Below are positions 1-10,038 of a stretch of 64,000 bases of DNA, in pieces (position 1 is the first letter of the stretch; the number at the start of each line of letters is the position of its first letter). The position numbers were made by a program, and so were the translations under genes. This stretch comes from Dorea longicatena. GTDB taxonomy: Bacteria; Bacillota; Clostridia; Lachnospirales; Lachnospiraceae. The stretch spans positions 2,553,001 to 2,617,000 of the forward strand of contig NZ_CP102280.1 in assembly GCF_025150085.1 (NCBI RefSeq). The letters run 5' to 3'. The notes beneath the pieces were generated by a model. The model searched no databases and was not told where the DNA came from. It worked only from the letters and a program-made list of their open reading frames with translations.

Positions 1-583
1 AGATATCCATCATCTCTTTTGACCAACAGCGGTTCTTCACATCCATAAGCAGCATTCCCGATGCATCCGATACATCAGTACAGAACGATCCTGAAAGTTT
101 ATATGCCAAATAATCTTTCGGCAGCATAATCTTTGCGATCTTTTCAAAATTCTCCGGCTCATGCTTTTTCATCCAGAGGATCTTCGGTGCAGTAAATCCT
201 GCAAACGCAATATTTGCCGTATATTCTGATAACTTATCTTTTCCGATCACTTCATTCAGGTACTCTGTCTCTTCCCCTGTTCTTCCATCATTCCAGAGAA
301 TTGCCGGACGAATAACATTATCATCTTTATCCAGAGCAATCAGACCATGCATCTGGCCTCCAAAGCTGATTCCTGCTACCTGTGACTTATCACACTCGGC
401 AGTCAGTTCTTTGATCCCTTCCATTGATTTTTCAAACCAGTCTTCCGGTTTCTGCTCTGACCATCCCGGATGTGGGAAGAAGAGCGGATATTCTTTCGAA
501 ACAATCTTTTTAATATCTCCTGTCTCATCCATCACCAGAAGTTTTACTGCTGATGTTCCAAGATCTACGCCTATGTATAACAT
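1..583 (-). CDS. xylB: Xylulokinase (FGGY family), N-terminal part, cut by the window edge
   Basis: FGGY sugar kinase that probably phosphorylates D-xylulose or a related ketose in the cytoplasm. The N-terminal phosphate loop is GVDLGTSAVK, followed by the GQMHGL and ILWNDGR motifs typical of xylulokinases. About 194 codons are visible; the C-terminal half lies outside the window. Two ATG codons are adjacent; the second (583) sits 5 bases after GGAGGT and is preferred. It lies 70 bases downstream of the FucI-type isomerase on the same strand, so isomerase and kinase probably act in sequence. The exact substrate is inferred only. Confidence 0.88.
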   Translation of the reverse strand, partial: MLYIGVDLGTSAVKLLVMDETGDIKKIVSKEYPLFFPHPGWSEQKPEDWFEKSMEGIKELTAECDKSQVAGISFGGQMHGLIALDKDDNVIRPAILWNDGRTGEETEYLNEVIGKDKLSEYTANIAFAGFTAPKILWMKKHEPENFEKIAKIMLPKDYLAYKLSGSFCTDVSDASGMLLMDVKNRCWSKEMMDI

Positions 584-653
584 CATTTACCTCCATAATC
601 ACTTTTGGGACTGAAAAATTCAGTCCCATCTATTACTTATTACCTGTCCGTTA

Positions 654-2129
654 TTATCCCCATGGATTCTCTGTCGGATATTTTACCCCTGCCGGCTGGT
701 TATAACCAATCTCATCTACCGGAACTCCGATATATTTGAATACTTCAAACAGTTCTTTTCCGAAATGTCCAAATGCAACAGCTCCGTGATGTGGGAATCC
801 TTTTTCTACCAGTACGTGACGATAGAATCTTCCCATCTCTGGAATTGCGAATACACCGATTGCACCGAATGATCTTGTCGCTACCGGAAGAACTTCTCCC
901 TGTGCAACGTATGCACGGAGTTTGTTGTCTGCTGTGCTCTGCAGACGATAGAATGTAATATCTCCAGGCACGATATCTCCTTCCAGAGTTCCCTGTGTAA
1001 CTTCTTCCGGAAGAGTTCTTGCCATGATCTTCTGGTATTTCATCTCGCAGAATGAAAGCTTGCTTGATGCAGTATTTCCACAGTGGAATCCCATGAATGT
1101 GTCTTTCTGTGTATAGTTGTATTTTCCTTCAATATCGTTCTTGTACATATCTTTAGGTACAGAGTTGTTGATGTCGAGTAATGTTACTGTATCCTGACTT
1201 ACAACAGTTCCGATGAACTCACTTAATGTTCCGTAGATATCAACCTCGCAAGATACAGGAATTCCCTGTGCTGTCAGACGGCTGTTCACATAACATGGCA
1301 CAAATCCGAACTGTGTCTGGAATGCAGGCCAGCATTTGCTTGTGAGTGCTACGTATTTGCGATATCCTTTGTGTTCTTCTACCCAGTCTTTTAATGTAAT
1401 TTCATACTGTGCAAGTTTTGGAAGAATCTCCGGTTTCTTATTTCCGGCTCCAAGTTCTTCTTCCATTTCTTTTACGATTGCAGGGATTCTTTCATCTCCG
1501 GCATGCTTATTAAATGCCTCGAAAAGATCCAGCTCAGAGTTTTCTTCAATCTCTACTCCGATATTGTAAAGCTGCTTGATTGGTGCATTACATGCAAGGA
1601 AGTTCATCGGTCTTGGTCCGAAGCTGATGATCTTCAAATTCTGAAGTCCTACAACAGCTCTTGCAATTGGAAGGAACTCATGGATCATATCTGCACACTC
1701 TTTGGCATCTCCAACCGGATATTCCGGGATATATGCTTCGATGTTACGAAGCTGTAAATTATAGCTTGCATTTAACATTCCGCAATATGCATCTCCACGT
1801 CCATCTAATAAGTTATCTCCGCTTTCTTCAGCTGCTGCTACGAACATCTTCGGTCCATCAAAATGTTTTGCAAGTAATGTCTCAGAAATCTCTGGTCCGA
1901 AGTTTCCAAGATATACGCAGAGTGCATTACATCCTGCTTTCTTGATATCTTCCAGTGCCTGTACCATGTGGATTTCGCTTTCTACAATACAAATCGGACA
2001 TTCATAGATCCCTTCTGTTCCGTATTTTTCTGTGTATGCTTTCATCAGATTCTTTCTTCTGTTAACAGAAAGACTTTCCGGGAAACAATCTCTGCTGACT
2101 GCTACTACTCCAATTTTTACTTCTGGCAT
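654..2129 (-). CDS. L-fucose/L-arabinose isomerase family protein
   Basis: A 491-residue aldose-ketose isomerase of the FucI/AraA superfamily (COG2407-like). I recognise the N-terminal GVVAVSRDCFPESL segment, the YLGNFGPE segment and a C-terminal part containing HHGAVAFGHFG. It should convert an aldose to a ketose for the adjacent xylulokinase. Neither the exact sugar nor the metal ligands can be assigned from the sequence. The ATG at 2129 is 17 bases from the AGGAGGA motif, which is unusually far, and no alternative in-frame start lies between. It sits in an operon with a DUF4867 gene, an AraC regulator and a PfkB kinase, with no sugar transporter in view. Confidence 0.8.
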   Translation of the reverse strand: MPEVKIGVVAVSRDCFPESLSVNRRKNLMKAYTEKYGTEGIYECPICIVESEIHMVQALEDIKKAGCNALCVYLGNFGPEISETLLAKHFDGPKMFVAAAEESGDNLLDGRGDAYCGMLNASYNLQLRNIEAYIPEYPVGDAKECADMIHEFLPIARAVVGLQNLKIISFGPRPMNFLACNAPIKQLYNIGVEIEENSELDLFEAFNKHAGDERIPAIVKEMEEELGAGNKKPEILPKLAQYEITLKDWVEEHKGYRKYVALTSKCWPAFQTQFGFVPCYVNSRLTAQGIPVSCEVDIYGTLSEFIGTVVSQDTVTLLDINNSVPKDMYKNDIEGKYNYTQKDTFMGFHCGNTASSKLSFCEMKYQKIMARTLPEEVTQGTLEGDIVPGDITFYRLQSTADNKLRAYVAQGEVLPVATRSFGAIGVFAIPEMGRFYRHVLVEKGFPHHGAVAFGHFGKELFEVFKYIGVPVDEIGYNQPAGVKYPTENPWG

Positions 2130-2221
2130 ATTGTTTATTGTGTGATTCCTCCTAAATATTTATTTATAATTATTCTAACGGGTTTTCGTCCCGCTTTATT
2201 TCATCTGTAATACTTTTGCCG

Positions 2222-2657
2222 TTACACTGTTACATTGACTCCGCAAAGGCCGTTAAATGCGCCTTCGATCTCAGCTTCCTCATGTGCGATCAGCCATTTA
2301 TTCTTTGCGGTAAGTAATCCATCTTCCGGCATCTTTCCTTCTGCTTTTTTGGCTTCCTCAATTGTCTTTTTCTGCACTTCTGTCAGTTCTGTATTCGTAT
2401 CTTTCGGAAGTACAGCATCCAAGCAAAAGAATCAGATCATCTACGGCAATATCAAGCTCTGAGGAGCGGTGATATTCTACTGCATTTAATTTTTTATTAT
2501 TACCGTTGCAGTATCCGATCTGGATCTCCAGTCCGCCGTAAGCACGTTCTTTCATCTCATCTGCAATCTTCTGACCTTCCAGTTCTTCAATCGATGGTTC
2601 ATAGATTACTTCATCCAGTGGAAGTGGTGCATGCTCCATTGCTTTGAGAATCTCCAT
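2222..2657 (-). pseudogene. DUF4867 family gene, broken by an internal deletion and frameshift
   Basis: The 5' part, from ATG 2657 (AGGAGG 6 bases upstream), encodes the DUF4867 N-terminus: MEILKAMEHAPLP, IQIGYCNGNN, LNAVEYHRSSE and LILLLG. The 3' part, in another frame from about 2422, encodes its C-terminus: VLPKDTNTEL, LLTAKNKWLIAHEEAEIEGA. From my memory of the family, roughly 55-70 residues normally lie between these blocks. Here LILLLG is joined almost directly to VLPKDTN and the frame shifts, so the product is truncated and scrambled. DUF4867 genes are found beside sugar isomerases and their role is not known. One upstream ATG (2675) is ignored because it lies on the wrong side of the ribosome binding site. 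Confidence 0.8.
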
Positions 2658-2802
2658 TTGATTTCCTCCGTGCATTTGTCGTTCTCTTATTTACAATGTC
2701 ATTATATCAACCTGATTTTGTACTTACCACCTATAAATTAACCTGATTATGGCGATTTCTTATCTTTTTTCTGTCATTACAACTTACACCACTAAAATAC
2801 CT

Positions 2803-3621
2803 TTAATTCTTTTTCCGATATTCACTCGGCAATACTCCATACTGCTCCTTGAATACCCTCGCAAATGCCTTACTTCCCGCAAATCCATTTTTTTCCGCAA
2901 CCATACCGATCGAAAGATCCGTATTCATCAGATCATTATACGCATGCCGGAGTCTCAGATCGTCCAGATAGGTTTTATAACTCATCTGTGCATATTTCCG
3001 GAACATACGTGATAAATACGTCGGAGAATAATTAAATGTCCTTGCAATGCTTTCCAGCGAAAGTTCCTTGCTATAATTTTGTTTCATATAATCCGTAATT
3101 GTTGACAGCTTATTTAATTTTTTATTTGCACGTATCTTTTCCGCATCCAGATCCGTCTTGCGGTACTTACTTACCAACAGATACAGCAGACGATAATACA
3201 GACTCTGAACCTTATATTCATATCCATTCTTCTTCTCCGCATATACATGATACATTTCTTCAAACAGACCCATCACCTCTTCATCCTGGATCCTGGAATT
3301 GTGAGAAAAATATATGAATCCGTCGTCTGTATAATATCTTTCGAATGTCGCAACCGGTATTTGTATGACCAGCGTTTTATTCTTTTTGGGCGCATAGATG
3401 GAATGCAATTCATTTGAATTCACAAGCATAAATTCTCCCGGGTGAAGCGGATATCTCTTGTCATTCAGATAAAATTCCATCTCCCCATCAAATACTGCAA
3501 ATATTTCTATTGATCTGTGCCAGTGTTTCTGGCGGATATATCCTCCTTGACTTCCCTCAAATATGAACATTTTAAATGGGAGATCATCGTTGGGCACAAT
3601 GATCTCATGTGAATATTCCAT
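2803..3621 (-). CDS. AraC family transcriptional regulator
   Basis: A 272-residue regulator with an N-terminal cupin-type sensor domain (roughly residues 15-90; HWHRSIEIFAVFDGEMEF and the LHPGEFMLVNSNELHSI segment) and a C-terminal double helix-turn-helix (roughly 170-270; LSLESIARTFNYSPTYLSRMFRK, then IGMVAEKNGFAGSKAFARVFKEQYG). It ends with the usual AraC tail PSEYRKKN. It lies between the PfkB kinase and the isomerase operon on the same strand, so it most likely activates this sugar pathway in response to its substrate. The effector is unknown. A GGAG motif lies 9 bases before the ATG. Confidence 0.9.
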   Translation of the reverse strand: MEYSHEIIVPNDDLPFKMFIFEGSQGGYIRQKHWHRSIEIFAVFDGEMEFYLNDKRYPLHPGEFMLVNSNELHSIYAPKKNKTLVIQIPVATFERYYTDDGFIYFSHNSRIQDEEVMGLFEEMYHVYAEKKNGYEYKVQSLYYRLLYLLVSKYRKTDLDAEKIRANKKLNKLSTITDYMKQNYSKELSLESIARTFNYSPTYLSRMFRKYAQMSYKTYLDDLRLRHAYNDLMNTDLSIGMVAEKNGFAGSKAFARVFKEQYGVLPSEYRKKN

Positions 3622-3660
3622 ACCCTTTTACTCCATATCATCATTTATTCATTTCAATTC

Positions 3661-4575
3661 TCAGAGTCCACCATTCAGCCATGCAGTCGCTCCGATATGC
3701 TGAACCGCCTCTGCGCCATAACGGTTTCCCTCTTTCGCACATCTTTTCACACCTTTTCCATCCAACAGTGCATTCAGAAATCCCGCCGCAAAGCTGTCTC
3801 CGGCTCCAGTTGTATCAATACAATTTACATTCTCTTCCGCAGCTATCCAACACTTTTCCACATCTGTCCGAATGTAACATCCCCGCTTTCCACATTTTAT
3901 GATCACATTTCCCACACCTGTGGATTTTATGCATTCTGCTGCTTCTTCGACTGATTCCGTTTCCGTCAGAAGCATCGCCTCTTCATCATTTGGAAACAGA
4001 TAATCAATATACGAAAAAGCTTCCGCCATATCTTCCAGCGTCTCGCCCTTTTTACGCTTTGTCATATCCGCACAGACAATTTTCCCCTGCATTTTTGCCT
4101 GTGAGAATATTTGCACTAATTTATCAGGACCAATCTTCGGAAATACAAATATGCTTGCAAAGCATACGATCTTTGCACTCTCAGGAAATGGCATCTGGAT
4201 ATGTTCTACTTTCAGGCTTCGAAGTGTACCATGCGGATTCGTCAAGAAACTTCTTGTTCCATCTTGCTCCACAAGAACAATATTCACACCTGTCTTTTCA
4301 TCTTTTTTGATGCACGCATCCCGTACCATGATCCCTGCATCATCGCAATGAGCCTGTATGAATTTTCCTGCATCATCCTGACCTATCACTGTTTCCAACT
4401 GAACTCTCCGCCCTTTTTTGGCAAGTATAGTGGCTTCATTTAATGCATCTGCCCCTGTCGTCATATGTATATCTTCTGTCGAATACGATCCCGTTTCAAA
4501 TACTTTCACGTTTACAGGATATGCCAGAACATCAATAATTGCTGCTCCTATAATTACTATTTCCGGATTTTGCAT
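3661..4575 (-). CDS. PfkB family carbohydrate kinase
   Basis: A 304-residue ribokinase-fold sugar or nucleoside kinase. It carries the N-terminal substrate region (VIIGAAIIDVLAYPVNV, TTGADALNEA), and the C-terminal PfkB signature with the anion hole and catalytic aspartate, DTTGAGDSFAAGF, at about residues 253-265. It is the first gene of the minus-strand sugar cluster (RBS GAGGAG before the ATG) with 39 bases to the AraC gene. With the FGGY kinase it gives the cluster two kinases, suggesting more than one substrate or a bisphosphate intermediate. The exact sugar cannot be told. Confidence 0.85.
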   Translation of the reverse strand: MQNPEIVIIGAAIIDVLAYPVNVKVFETGSYSTEDIHMTTGADALNEATILAKKGRRVQLETVIGQDDAGKFIQAHCDDAGIMVRDACIKKDEKTGVNIVLVEQDGTRSFLTNPHGTLRSLKVEHIQMPFPESAKIVCFASIFVFPKIGPDKLVQIFSQAKMQGKIVCADMTKRKKGETLEDMAEAFSYIDYLFPNDEEAMLLTETESVEEAAECIKSTGVGNVIIKCGKRGCYIRTDVEKCWIAAEENVNCIDTTGAGDSFAAGFLNALLDGKGVKRCAKEGNRYGAEAVQHIGATAWLNGGL

Positions 4576-4724
4576 ACTGCTCTCCTCTTAATTTAATTTT
4601 ATTTTATATTTTTAAGTATACATAACTGGATTATTTTCTTCAAGATTATTATATCCATCTGTCGAACTTTCGCTGATCGTTTCTTTCTTAAGCCCAACAA
4701 GTTCTCTTGTATACTTTGGTATAA

Positions 4725-4755
4725 CAAAAACCCCAGAGGTTTTAGCCTCTGGGGT
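4725..4755 (-). terminator. Intrinsic terminator of the str operon (after tuf)
   Basis: A perfect 10-base-pair stem, ACCCCAGAGG (4731-4740) with CCTCTGGGGT (4746-4755), and a 5-base loop. Read on the minus strand it is followed by TTTTGTTATA, and it lies 37 bases after the tuf stop codon. Confidence 0.92.
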
Positions 4756-4791
4756 ATATATTTGAGTTAATATTCTGATAACAGATTATAA

Positions 4792-5985
4792 TTACTCGAT
4801 GATTGTAGCAACACGTCCTGATCCTACAGTACGTCCACCTTCACGGATAGCGAAACGAAGTCCCTGCTCCATAGCAACTGGGTGAATCAGTTCGATTGTC
4901 ATTTCTACGTTGTCACCAGGCATGCACATTTCAACACCTTCTGGAAGTTCGCAAACACCTGTAACGTCTGTTGTTCTGAAGTAGAACTGTGGACGATAGT
5001 TGTTGAAGAATGGAGTATGACGTCCACCTTCATCTTTTGTCAGAACGTAAACCTGAGCTGTGAATTTGTGATGGCATGTTACTGAACCTGGTTTACAAAG
5101 AACCTGTCCTCTTTCGATTTCTGTTCTCTGGATACCACGAAGAAGAGCACCGATGTTGTCACCAGCCTGAGCTTCATCAAGAAGTTTACGGAACATTTCA
5201 ACACCTGTTACAACTGTCTTCTTAGTCTCTTCGTGAATACCAACGATTTCTACTTCGTCAGATACATGAAGAACACCACGCTCTACTCTACCTGTAGCAA
5301 CTGTACCACGTCCTGTGATAGAGAATACGTCCTCTACTGGCATAAGGAATGGCTTATCTGTATCACGCTCTGGATCTGGGATATAAGAATCTACAGCATC
5401 CATGAGTTCCATGATCTTGTCTCCCCACTCTGAGTTAGGATCTTCAAGAGCTTTAAGAGCTGATCCCTGGATGATTGGAGTATCATCTCCTGGGAATTCA
5501 TACTCGTCAAGGAGTTCACGGATTTCCATTTCTACTAATTCAAGAAGTTCGTCATCGTCAACCATATCACATTTGTTCATGAATACAACGATGTAAGGAA
5601 CACCTACCTGACGAGAAAGCAGGATGTGCTCTCTTGTCTGAGCCATAACACCATCAGTAGCAGCTACAACAAGGATAGCTCCATCCATCTGAGCAGCTCC
5701 TGTGATCATGTTCTTTACGTAGTCAGCATGTCCTGGGCAGTCAACGTGTGCATAGTGACGTTTCTCTGTCTGGTACTCAACGTGAGCTGTAGAAATTGTG
5801 ATACCACGTTCTCTCTCTTCTGGAGCTTTATCGATATCTTCAAAGTTCTCTGCTGTGTTTCCTGGTACTCTTGCTGCAAGTGTCTTTGTGATAGCAGCTG
5901 TAAGAGTTGTTTTACCGTGGTCAACGTGACCGATAGTACCGATATTACAATGCGGTTTTGTTCTTTCAAATTTAGCTTTAGCCAT
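4792..5985 (-). CDS. tuf: Translation elongation factor Tu
   Basis: A GTPase that delivers aminoacyl-tRNA to the ribosome. The G1 loop GHVDHGKTT, switch region [17 protein letters not shown] and NKCDMVDD all match EF-Tu, and the C-terminal beta domains are complete. The start chosen is [10 protein letters not shown] at 5985, with AGGAGGA 8 bases upstream; 12 codons further upstream are open but lie beyond the ribosome binding site. It encodes 397 residues, the normal length. It is the last gene of the str operon, 114 bases after fusA and directly before a strong terminator. Confidence 0.98.
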   Translation of the reverse strand: MAKAKFERTKPHCNIGTIGHVDHGKTTLTAAITKTLAARVPGNTAENFEDIDKAPEERERGITISTAHVEYQTEKRHYAHVDCPGHADYVKNMITGAAQMDGAILVVAATDGVMAQTREHILLSRQVGVPYIVVFMNKCDMVDDDELLELVEMEIRELLDEYEFPGDDTPIIQGSALKALEDPNSEWGDKIMELMDAVDSYIPDPERDTDKPFLMPVEDVFSITGRGTVATGRVERGVLHVSDEVEIVGIHEETKKTVVTGVEMFRKLLDEAQAGDNIGALLRGIQRTEIERGQVLCKPGSVTCHHKFTAQVYVLTKDEGGRHTPFFNNYRPQFYFRTTDVTGVCELPEGVEMCMPGDNVEMTIELIHPVAMEQGLRFAIREGGRTVGSGRVATIIE

Positions 5986-6099
5986 TTTGAATATCCTCCT
6001 TAATTTAGTGCCATATGGCATATTAACAAATTGTTCGTTTGCTCGGCTACATTTGATTATATTTCAAATGTAGCACTTTTTCAAGCATTTTATAAATAA

Positions 6100-8217
6100 T
6101 TAGTCATTTTTGCTGGATAAAATCTTTTCCTGTACTGACTTCGGTACTGGCTCGTATTTCTCGAAGAACATTGAGTAGTTACCACGTCCCTGTGTTCTGG
6201 AACGTAAGTCTGTAGAGTATCCAAACATTTCTGACAATGGAACGAATCCACGAACGATCTTTCCGCCGCCGAGGTCATCCATACCTTCGATACGTCCACG
6301 ACGTGAGTTAATGTCTCCAATAACGTCACCCATGTACTCTTCCGGCATAGTAACTTCCACTCTCATGATAGGCTCAAGAAGAACTGGAGATGCCTTCTTC
6401 ATAGCGTCCTTAAATGCAAGAGAACCTGCAATATGGAAAGCCATTTCACTTGAATCGACTTCATGGTAAGATCCGTCATATACGTTAGCCTTAAGACCTA
6501 CAACTGGGAATCCTCCAAGGATACCAGACTGCATAGCCTCTTCGATACCTTCACCTACAGCTGGGATGTATTCCTTCGGAATAGCTCCACCAACTACAGT
6601 AGATTCGAATTTGAATGTTTCCTCACCGTTAACATCCATTGGCTCAAATTTAACTTTACAGTGTCCGTACTGTCCACGTCCACCTGACTGTTTAGCATAT
6701 TTGCTATCAATGTCAACTGGTTTTGTAAATGCTTCTTTATAAGCAACCTGAGGAGCACCTACGTTAGCTTCTACCTTGAATTCACGAAGAAGTCTGTCTA
6801 CGATGATTTCAAGATGGAGCTCTCCCATTCCGGCGATGATTGTCTGTCCAGTTTCCTGATCTGTATGAGCACGGAATGTAGGGTCTTCTTCAGCCAGTTT
6901 TGCAAGAGATTCACCAAGTTTACCCTGGGAAGCTTTTGTCTTAGGCTCGATAGCAAGCTCGATAACTGGTTCTGGGAATTCCATTGATTCCAGAATTACA
7001 GGATGCTGCTCGTCACAGATTGTGTCACCTGTTGAAGTGAACTTGAATCCGATTGCTGCTGCGATATCTCCTGAATATACTTTATCAAGCTCCTCACGCT
7101 TGTTGGCATGCATCTGAAGGATACGTCCAACACGCTCTTTTTTATTCTTTGTAGCATTCAGTACATAAGAACCTGAGTTCATTGTACCAGAGTAAACTCT
7201 GAAGTATGCCAGCTTACCAACGAATGGGTCTGTCATAATCTTGAATGCAAGTGCTGAGAATGGCTCTTCGTCTGAAGAATGTCTTACAACATCGTTTCCA
7301 TCCTCATCCACACCTTCGATTGGTGGGATATCTGTTGGTGCAGGCATATACTCAACGATTGCATCAAGGAGCTTCTGTACACCTTTGTTTCTGTAAGCTG
7401 ATCCACAGCAAACAGGAACTGCTGTACACTCGCAAGTTGCTTTTCTGAGTGCTTTCTTCATATCATCGATAGATGGTTCTTCACCTTCGAGATACTGCAT
7501 CATCAGATCATCATCAAGATCGCAGATCTTTTCTACCATTTCTGTATGGTAAAGTTCTGCGTCGTCTGCCATATCTTCCGGGATATCTGTAACTGTGATG
7601 TCATCTCCCTTATCATCGTTGTAGATGTAAGCTTTCATTTCCATCAGGTCAATGATTCCCTTGAAGTCGTCTTCTTTACCGATTGGTAACTGAAGACAAA
7701 TAGCGTTCTTTCCAAGTCTGGTCTTAATCTGGTCTACTGCATTGTAGAAATCAGCACCCAGGATATCCATCTTATTGATGAATGCCATTCTTGGTACATT
7801 GTATGTGTCAGCCTGACGCCATACGTTTTCTGACTGAGGCTCAACACCACCCTTAGCACAGAAGACGCCGACAGCGCCGTCAAGTACACGGAGTGAACGC
7901 TCAACCTCTACGGTAAAGTCAACGTGTCCCGGAGTATCAATGATGTTGATACGGTGCTCAAGAGCTCCCTTTTTCGGTTTTGTGAACTCTTCAAGTGTCC
8001 AGTGGCATGTTGTAGCCGCAGAAGTAATTGTGATACCTCTTTCCTGCTCCTGTTCCATCCAGTCCATGGTAGCAGTACCTTCGTGAGTATCTCCAATCTT
8101 ATAGTTAACACCGGTATAGTACAGGATACGCTCGGTAAGAGTTGTCTTACCAGCATCGATATGCGCCATAATACCGATATTTCTTGTTCTCTCTAATGGA
8201 TATTCTCTTCCAGCCAA
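6100..8217 (-). CDS. fusA: Translation elongation factor G
   Basis: A 705-residue GTPase that drives ribosomal translocation. It shows the G1 loop [56 protein letters not shown] and the C-terminal domains IV and V ([23 protein letters not shown]). Length and motifs are normal. It follows rpsG by 18 bases in the str operon, so it should be co-transcribed from the rpsL promoter. A clear AGGAGG lies before the ATG. Confidence 0.98.
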   Translation of the reverse strand: MAGREYPLERTRNIGIMAHIDAGKTTLTERILYYTGVNYKIGDTHEGTATMDWMEQEQERGITITSAATTCHWTLEEFTKPKKGALEHRINIIDTPGHVDFTVEVERSLRVLDGAVGVFCAKGGVEPQSENVWRQADTYNVPRMAFINKMDILGADFYNAVDQIKTRLGKNAICLQLPIGKEDDFKGIIDLMEMKAYIYNDDKGDDITVTDIPEDMADDAELYHTEMVEKICDLDDDLMMQYLEGEEPSIDDMKKALRKATCECTAVPVCCGSAYRNKGVQKLLDAIVEYMPAPTDIPPIEGVDEDGNDVVRHSSDEEPFSALAFKIMTDPFVGKLAYFRVYSGTMNSGSYVLNATKNKKERVGRILQMHANKREELDKVYSGDIAAAIGFKFTSTGDTICDEQHPVILESMEFPEPVIELAIEPKTKASQGKLGESLAKLAEEDPTFRAHTDQETGQTIIAGMGELHLEIIVDRLLREFKVEANVGAPQVAYKEAFTKPVDIDSKYAKQSGGRGQYGHCKVKFEPMDVNGEETFKFESTVVGGAIPKEYIPAVGEGIEEAMQSGILGGFPVVGLKANVYDGSYHEVDSSEMAFHIAGSLAFKDAMKKASPVLLEPIMRVEVTMPEEYMGDVIGDINSRRGRIEGMDDLGGGKIVRGFVPLSEMFGYSTDLRSRTQGRGNYSMFFEKYEPVPKSVQEKILSSKND

Positions 8218-8235
8218 GATTTTTTCCTCCTATAA

Positions 8236-8706
8236 TTAGAAACGATAATGAGCAAATGCTTTGTTTGCTTCTGCCATCTTGTGCATGTCTTCTTTCTTCT
8301 TTACAGATGCGCCTGTGTTATTTGCTGCATCCAGGATTTCGTTAGCCAGTCTTTCTTCCATTGTCTTCTCTCCTCTAGCACGAGAGTATACTGTCAGCCA
8401 ACGAAGTGCAAGAGTCTGTCTTCTTTCAGGTCTAACCTCGATTGGTACCTGGTAGTTAGCTCCTCCGATACGTCTAGCCTTTACCTCAAGTACTGGCATG
8501 ATGTTATTCATAGCCTCTTCAAATACTTCGATAGCTGGCTTTTCGGCTTTTGCTTCAACTCTTTCAAACGCTCCGTATACGATCTTCTGTGCAACACCCT
8601 TCTTACCATCAAGCATAATGTTGTTGACAAGCTTGGTTACCACTTTATTGTTGTATACTGGATCCGCTAATACGTCTCTTTTCTGAGTATGTCCTTTACG
8701 TGGCAC
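8236..8706 (-). CDS. rpsG: 30S ribosomal protein S7
   Basis: Primary 16S rRNA-binding protein of the small subunit head. The sequence [18 protein letters not shown], the [15 protein letters not shown] segment and [19 protein letters not shown] match S7; the protein is 156 residues. The start is a GTG at 8706, 7 bases after AGGAGGG; an upstream ATG at 8727 is discarded because it overlaps that motif. Second gene of the str operon, after rpsL. Confidence 0.97.
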   Translation of the reverse strand: MPRKGHTQKRDVLADPVYNNKVVTKLVNNIMLDGKKGVAQKIVYGAFERVEAKAEKPAIEVFEEAMNNIMPVLEVKARRIGGANYQVPIEVRPERRQTLALRWLTVYSRARGEKTMEERLANEILDAANNTGASVKKKEDMHKMAEANKAFAHYRF

Positions 8707-8887
8707 GGTCCTTCCCTCCTTAAACATCTTAATTTAATTCATCGGTACTCACATGTGTCTTTCTAATGATACTGTGTAGTGCATAGGGCATACAATATAT
8801 ATACCTTGCAACTTACATAATCATAGTTCTGTTTGTGATTACATTTTTAATTGGTTCGAAATCTTATCTACGCTTTACGCAACAGAT

Positions 8888-9307
8888 TTATTTCTTATCT
8901 TTTGGTCTCTTAGCGCCGTATTTAGAACGAGCCTGTCTTCTCTTAGCAACACCTGCTGTATCAAGTGTTCCTCTTACGATATGGTATCTTGTACCTGGAA
9001 GGTCTTTTACTCTTCCTCCACGGATCAAAACAACGCTATGCTCCTGAAGGTTGTGTCCTTCTCCTGGGATGTAGCTTGTTACTTCGATTCCGTTAGACAG
9101 ACGTACTCTGGCGATCTTTCTAAGAGCTGAGTTAGGTTTCTTAGGTGTAGCAGTCTTAACAGCTGTACAAACACCTCTCTTCTGTGGAGCAGAAGTATCA
9201 GTGCTTCTCTTCTTTAAAGAGTTGTATCCTTTCTGAAGTGCCGGTGCTGTAGACTTCTTTACAGATGTCTGACGTCCTTTTTTTACTAACTGGTTAAATG
9301 TTGGCAT
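8888..9307 (-). CDS. rpsL: 30S ribosomal protein S12
   Basis: Decoding-centre protein of the small subunit, 139 residues. [57 protein letters not shown] are all present. The lysine of [10 protein letters not shown] that is changed in classic streptomycin-resistant mutants is the wild-type lysine here. The start at 9307 has AGGAGGTG just upstream; the two-codon extension MKE lies too close to it. First gene of the str operon, with its promoter at 9398-9426. Confidence 0.98.
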   Translation of the reverse strand: MPTFNQLVKKGRQTSVKKSTAPALQKGYNSLKKRSTDTSAPQKRGVCTAVKTATPKKPNSALRKIARVRLSNGIEVTSYIPGEGHNLQEHSVVLIRGGRVKDLPGTRYHIVRGTLDTAGVAKRRQARSKYGAKRPKDKK

Positions 9308-9397
9308 TTCTTTCACCTCCTACGATTATAATAAGTTGCTTATTCATCTTGTGAATAGTCGTACATCAAAACAAAACGTTCCTATGCACGCTTGTTT

Positions 9398-9426
9398 AGT
9401 TTATTACGAATCATGATACTTGTCAA
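9398..9426 (-). promoter_or_regulatory. Predicted promoter of the str operon
   Basis: On the minus strand TTGACA (9426-9421) is followed, after 17 bases, by TAAACT (9403-9398), about 90 bases before the rpsL ATG. The -35 box overlaps the last codon and stop of the VanZ-like gene. The -35 matches consensus; the -10 is weaker. Confidence 0.65.
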
Positions 9427-9983
9427 GGGATTTTCCTTGATTTTTTCACGTTTTCTGCCACTTTTTTCTTAGTTTTACAAGATTTTTTCTTTTCCTTATA
9501 TTTTACGATTTCATGCTTTATCAAGCTAAATACTAATACTCCCGCCAATACACCGGCACTATCGATGCATACATCTCTGAACTGACAGCTCCTGCCCGGC
9601 ACAAACAACTGATGTAATTCGTCACTTGCCGCATATGCTGTACCTGCACACCAGCAGATCAGCATGGACCGTTTCCCGCTGTCTTCCGAAAAAGAATACG
9701 CCGTCCTCAGTATCAGCACACCAAGGACCGCGTACTCTGTTGCATGCGCACATTTGCGTACCGGGAAATCAATCATTTTCGCAAACTGCTCCTGCCGTTC
9801 TTCTGACCAGGATGTAAATTGCGGGACTATCAGCCTCCCGATCTCTTTTCCTACCGAATGGCTCATTCCCTCCGATTCTACCGCTTTTTTAGCCGAAAAA
9901 GAAAAAATCACTGACATCCAGATGATCGTAAAGATCAGCCAAATCATTCCTGTCTTTTTTCTCTTCATCCTGTTTTCTGTCAT
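9423..9983 (-). CDS. VanZ-like membrane protein
   Basis: A 186-residue small membrane protein of the VanZ family. It has an N-terminal hydrophobic segment (about residues 12-30), the VanZ-typical motif region KCAHATEYAVLGVL, and SDELHQLFVPGRSCQFRDVCIDSAGVLAG before the last hydrophobic stretch. The C-terminus is a basic tail rich in lysine. VanZ confers low-level teicoplanin resistance in enterococci, but most VanZ-like proteins have no proven function; a resistance role is not implied here. It lies downstream of the nucleotidyltransferase. The start has AGG 7 bases upstream. Confidence 0.82.
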   Translation of the reverse strand: MTENRMKRKKTGMIWLIFTIIWMSVIFSFSAKKAVESEGMSHSVGKEIGRLIVPQFTSWSEERQEQFAKMIDFPVRKCAHATEYAVLGVLILRTAYSFSEDSGKRSMLICWCAGTAYAASDELHQLFVPGRSCQFRDVCIDSAGVLAGVLVFSLIKHEIVKYKEKKKSCKTKKKVAENVKKSRKIP

Positions 9984-10038
9984 ATTTTTTCCTGTCTTTT
10001 TGATTCTTTACTATGTCTCGGATATCTGACTCCGGATT

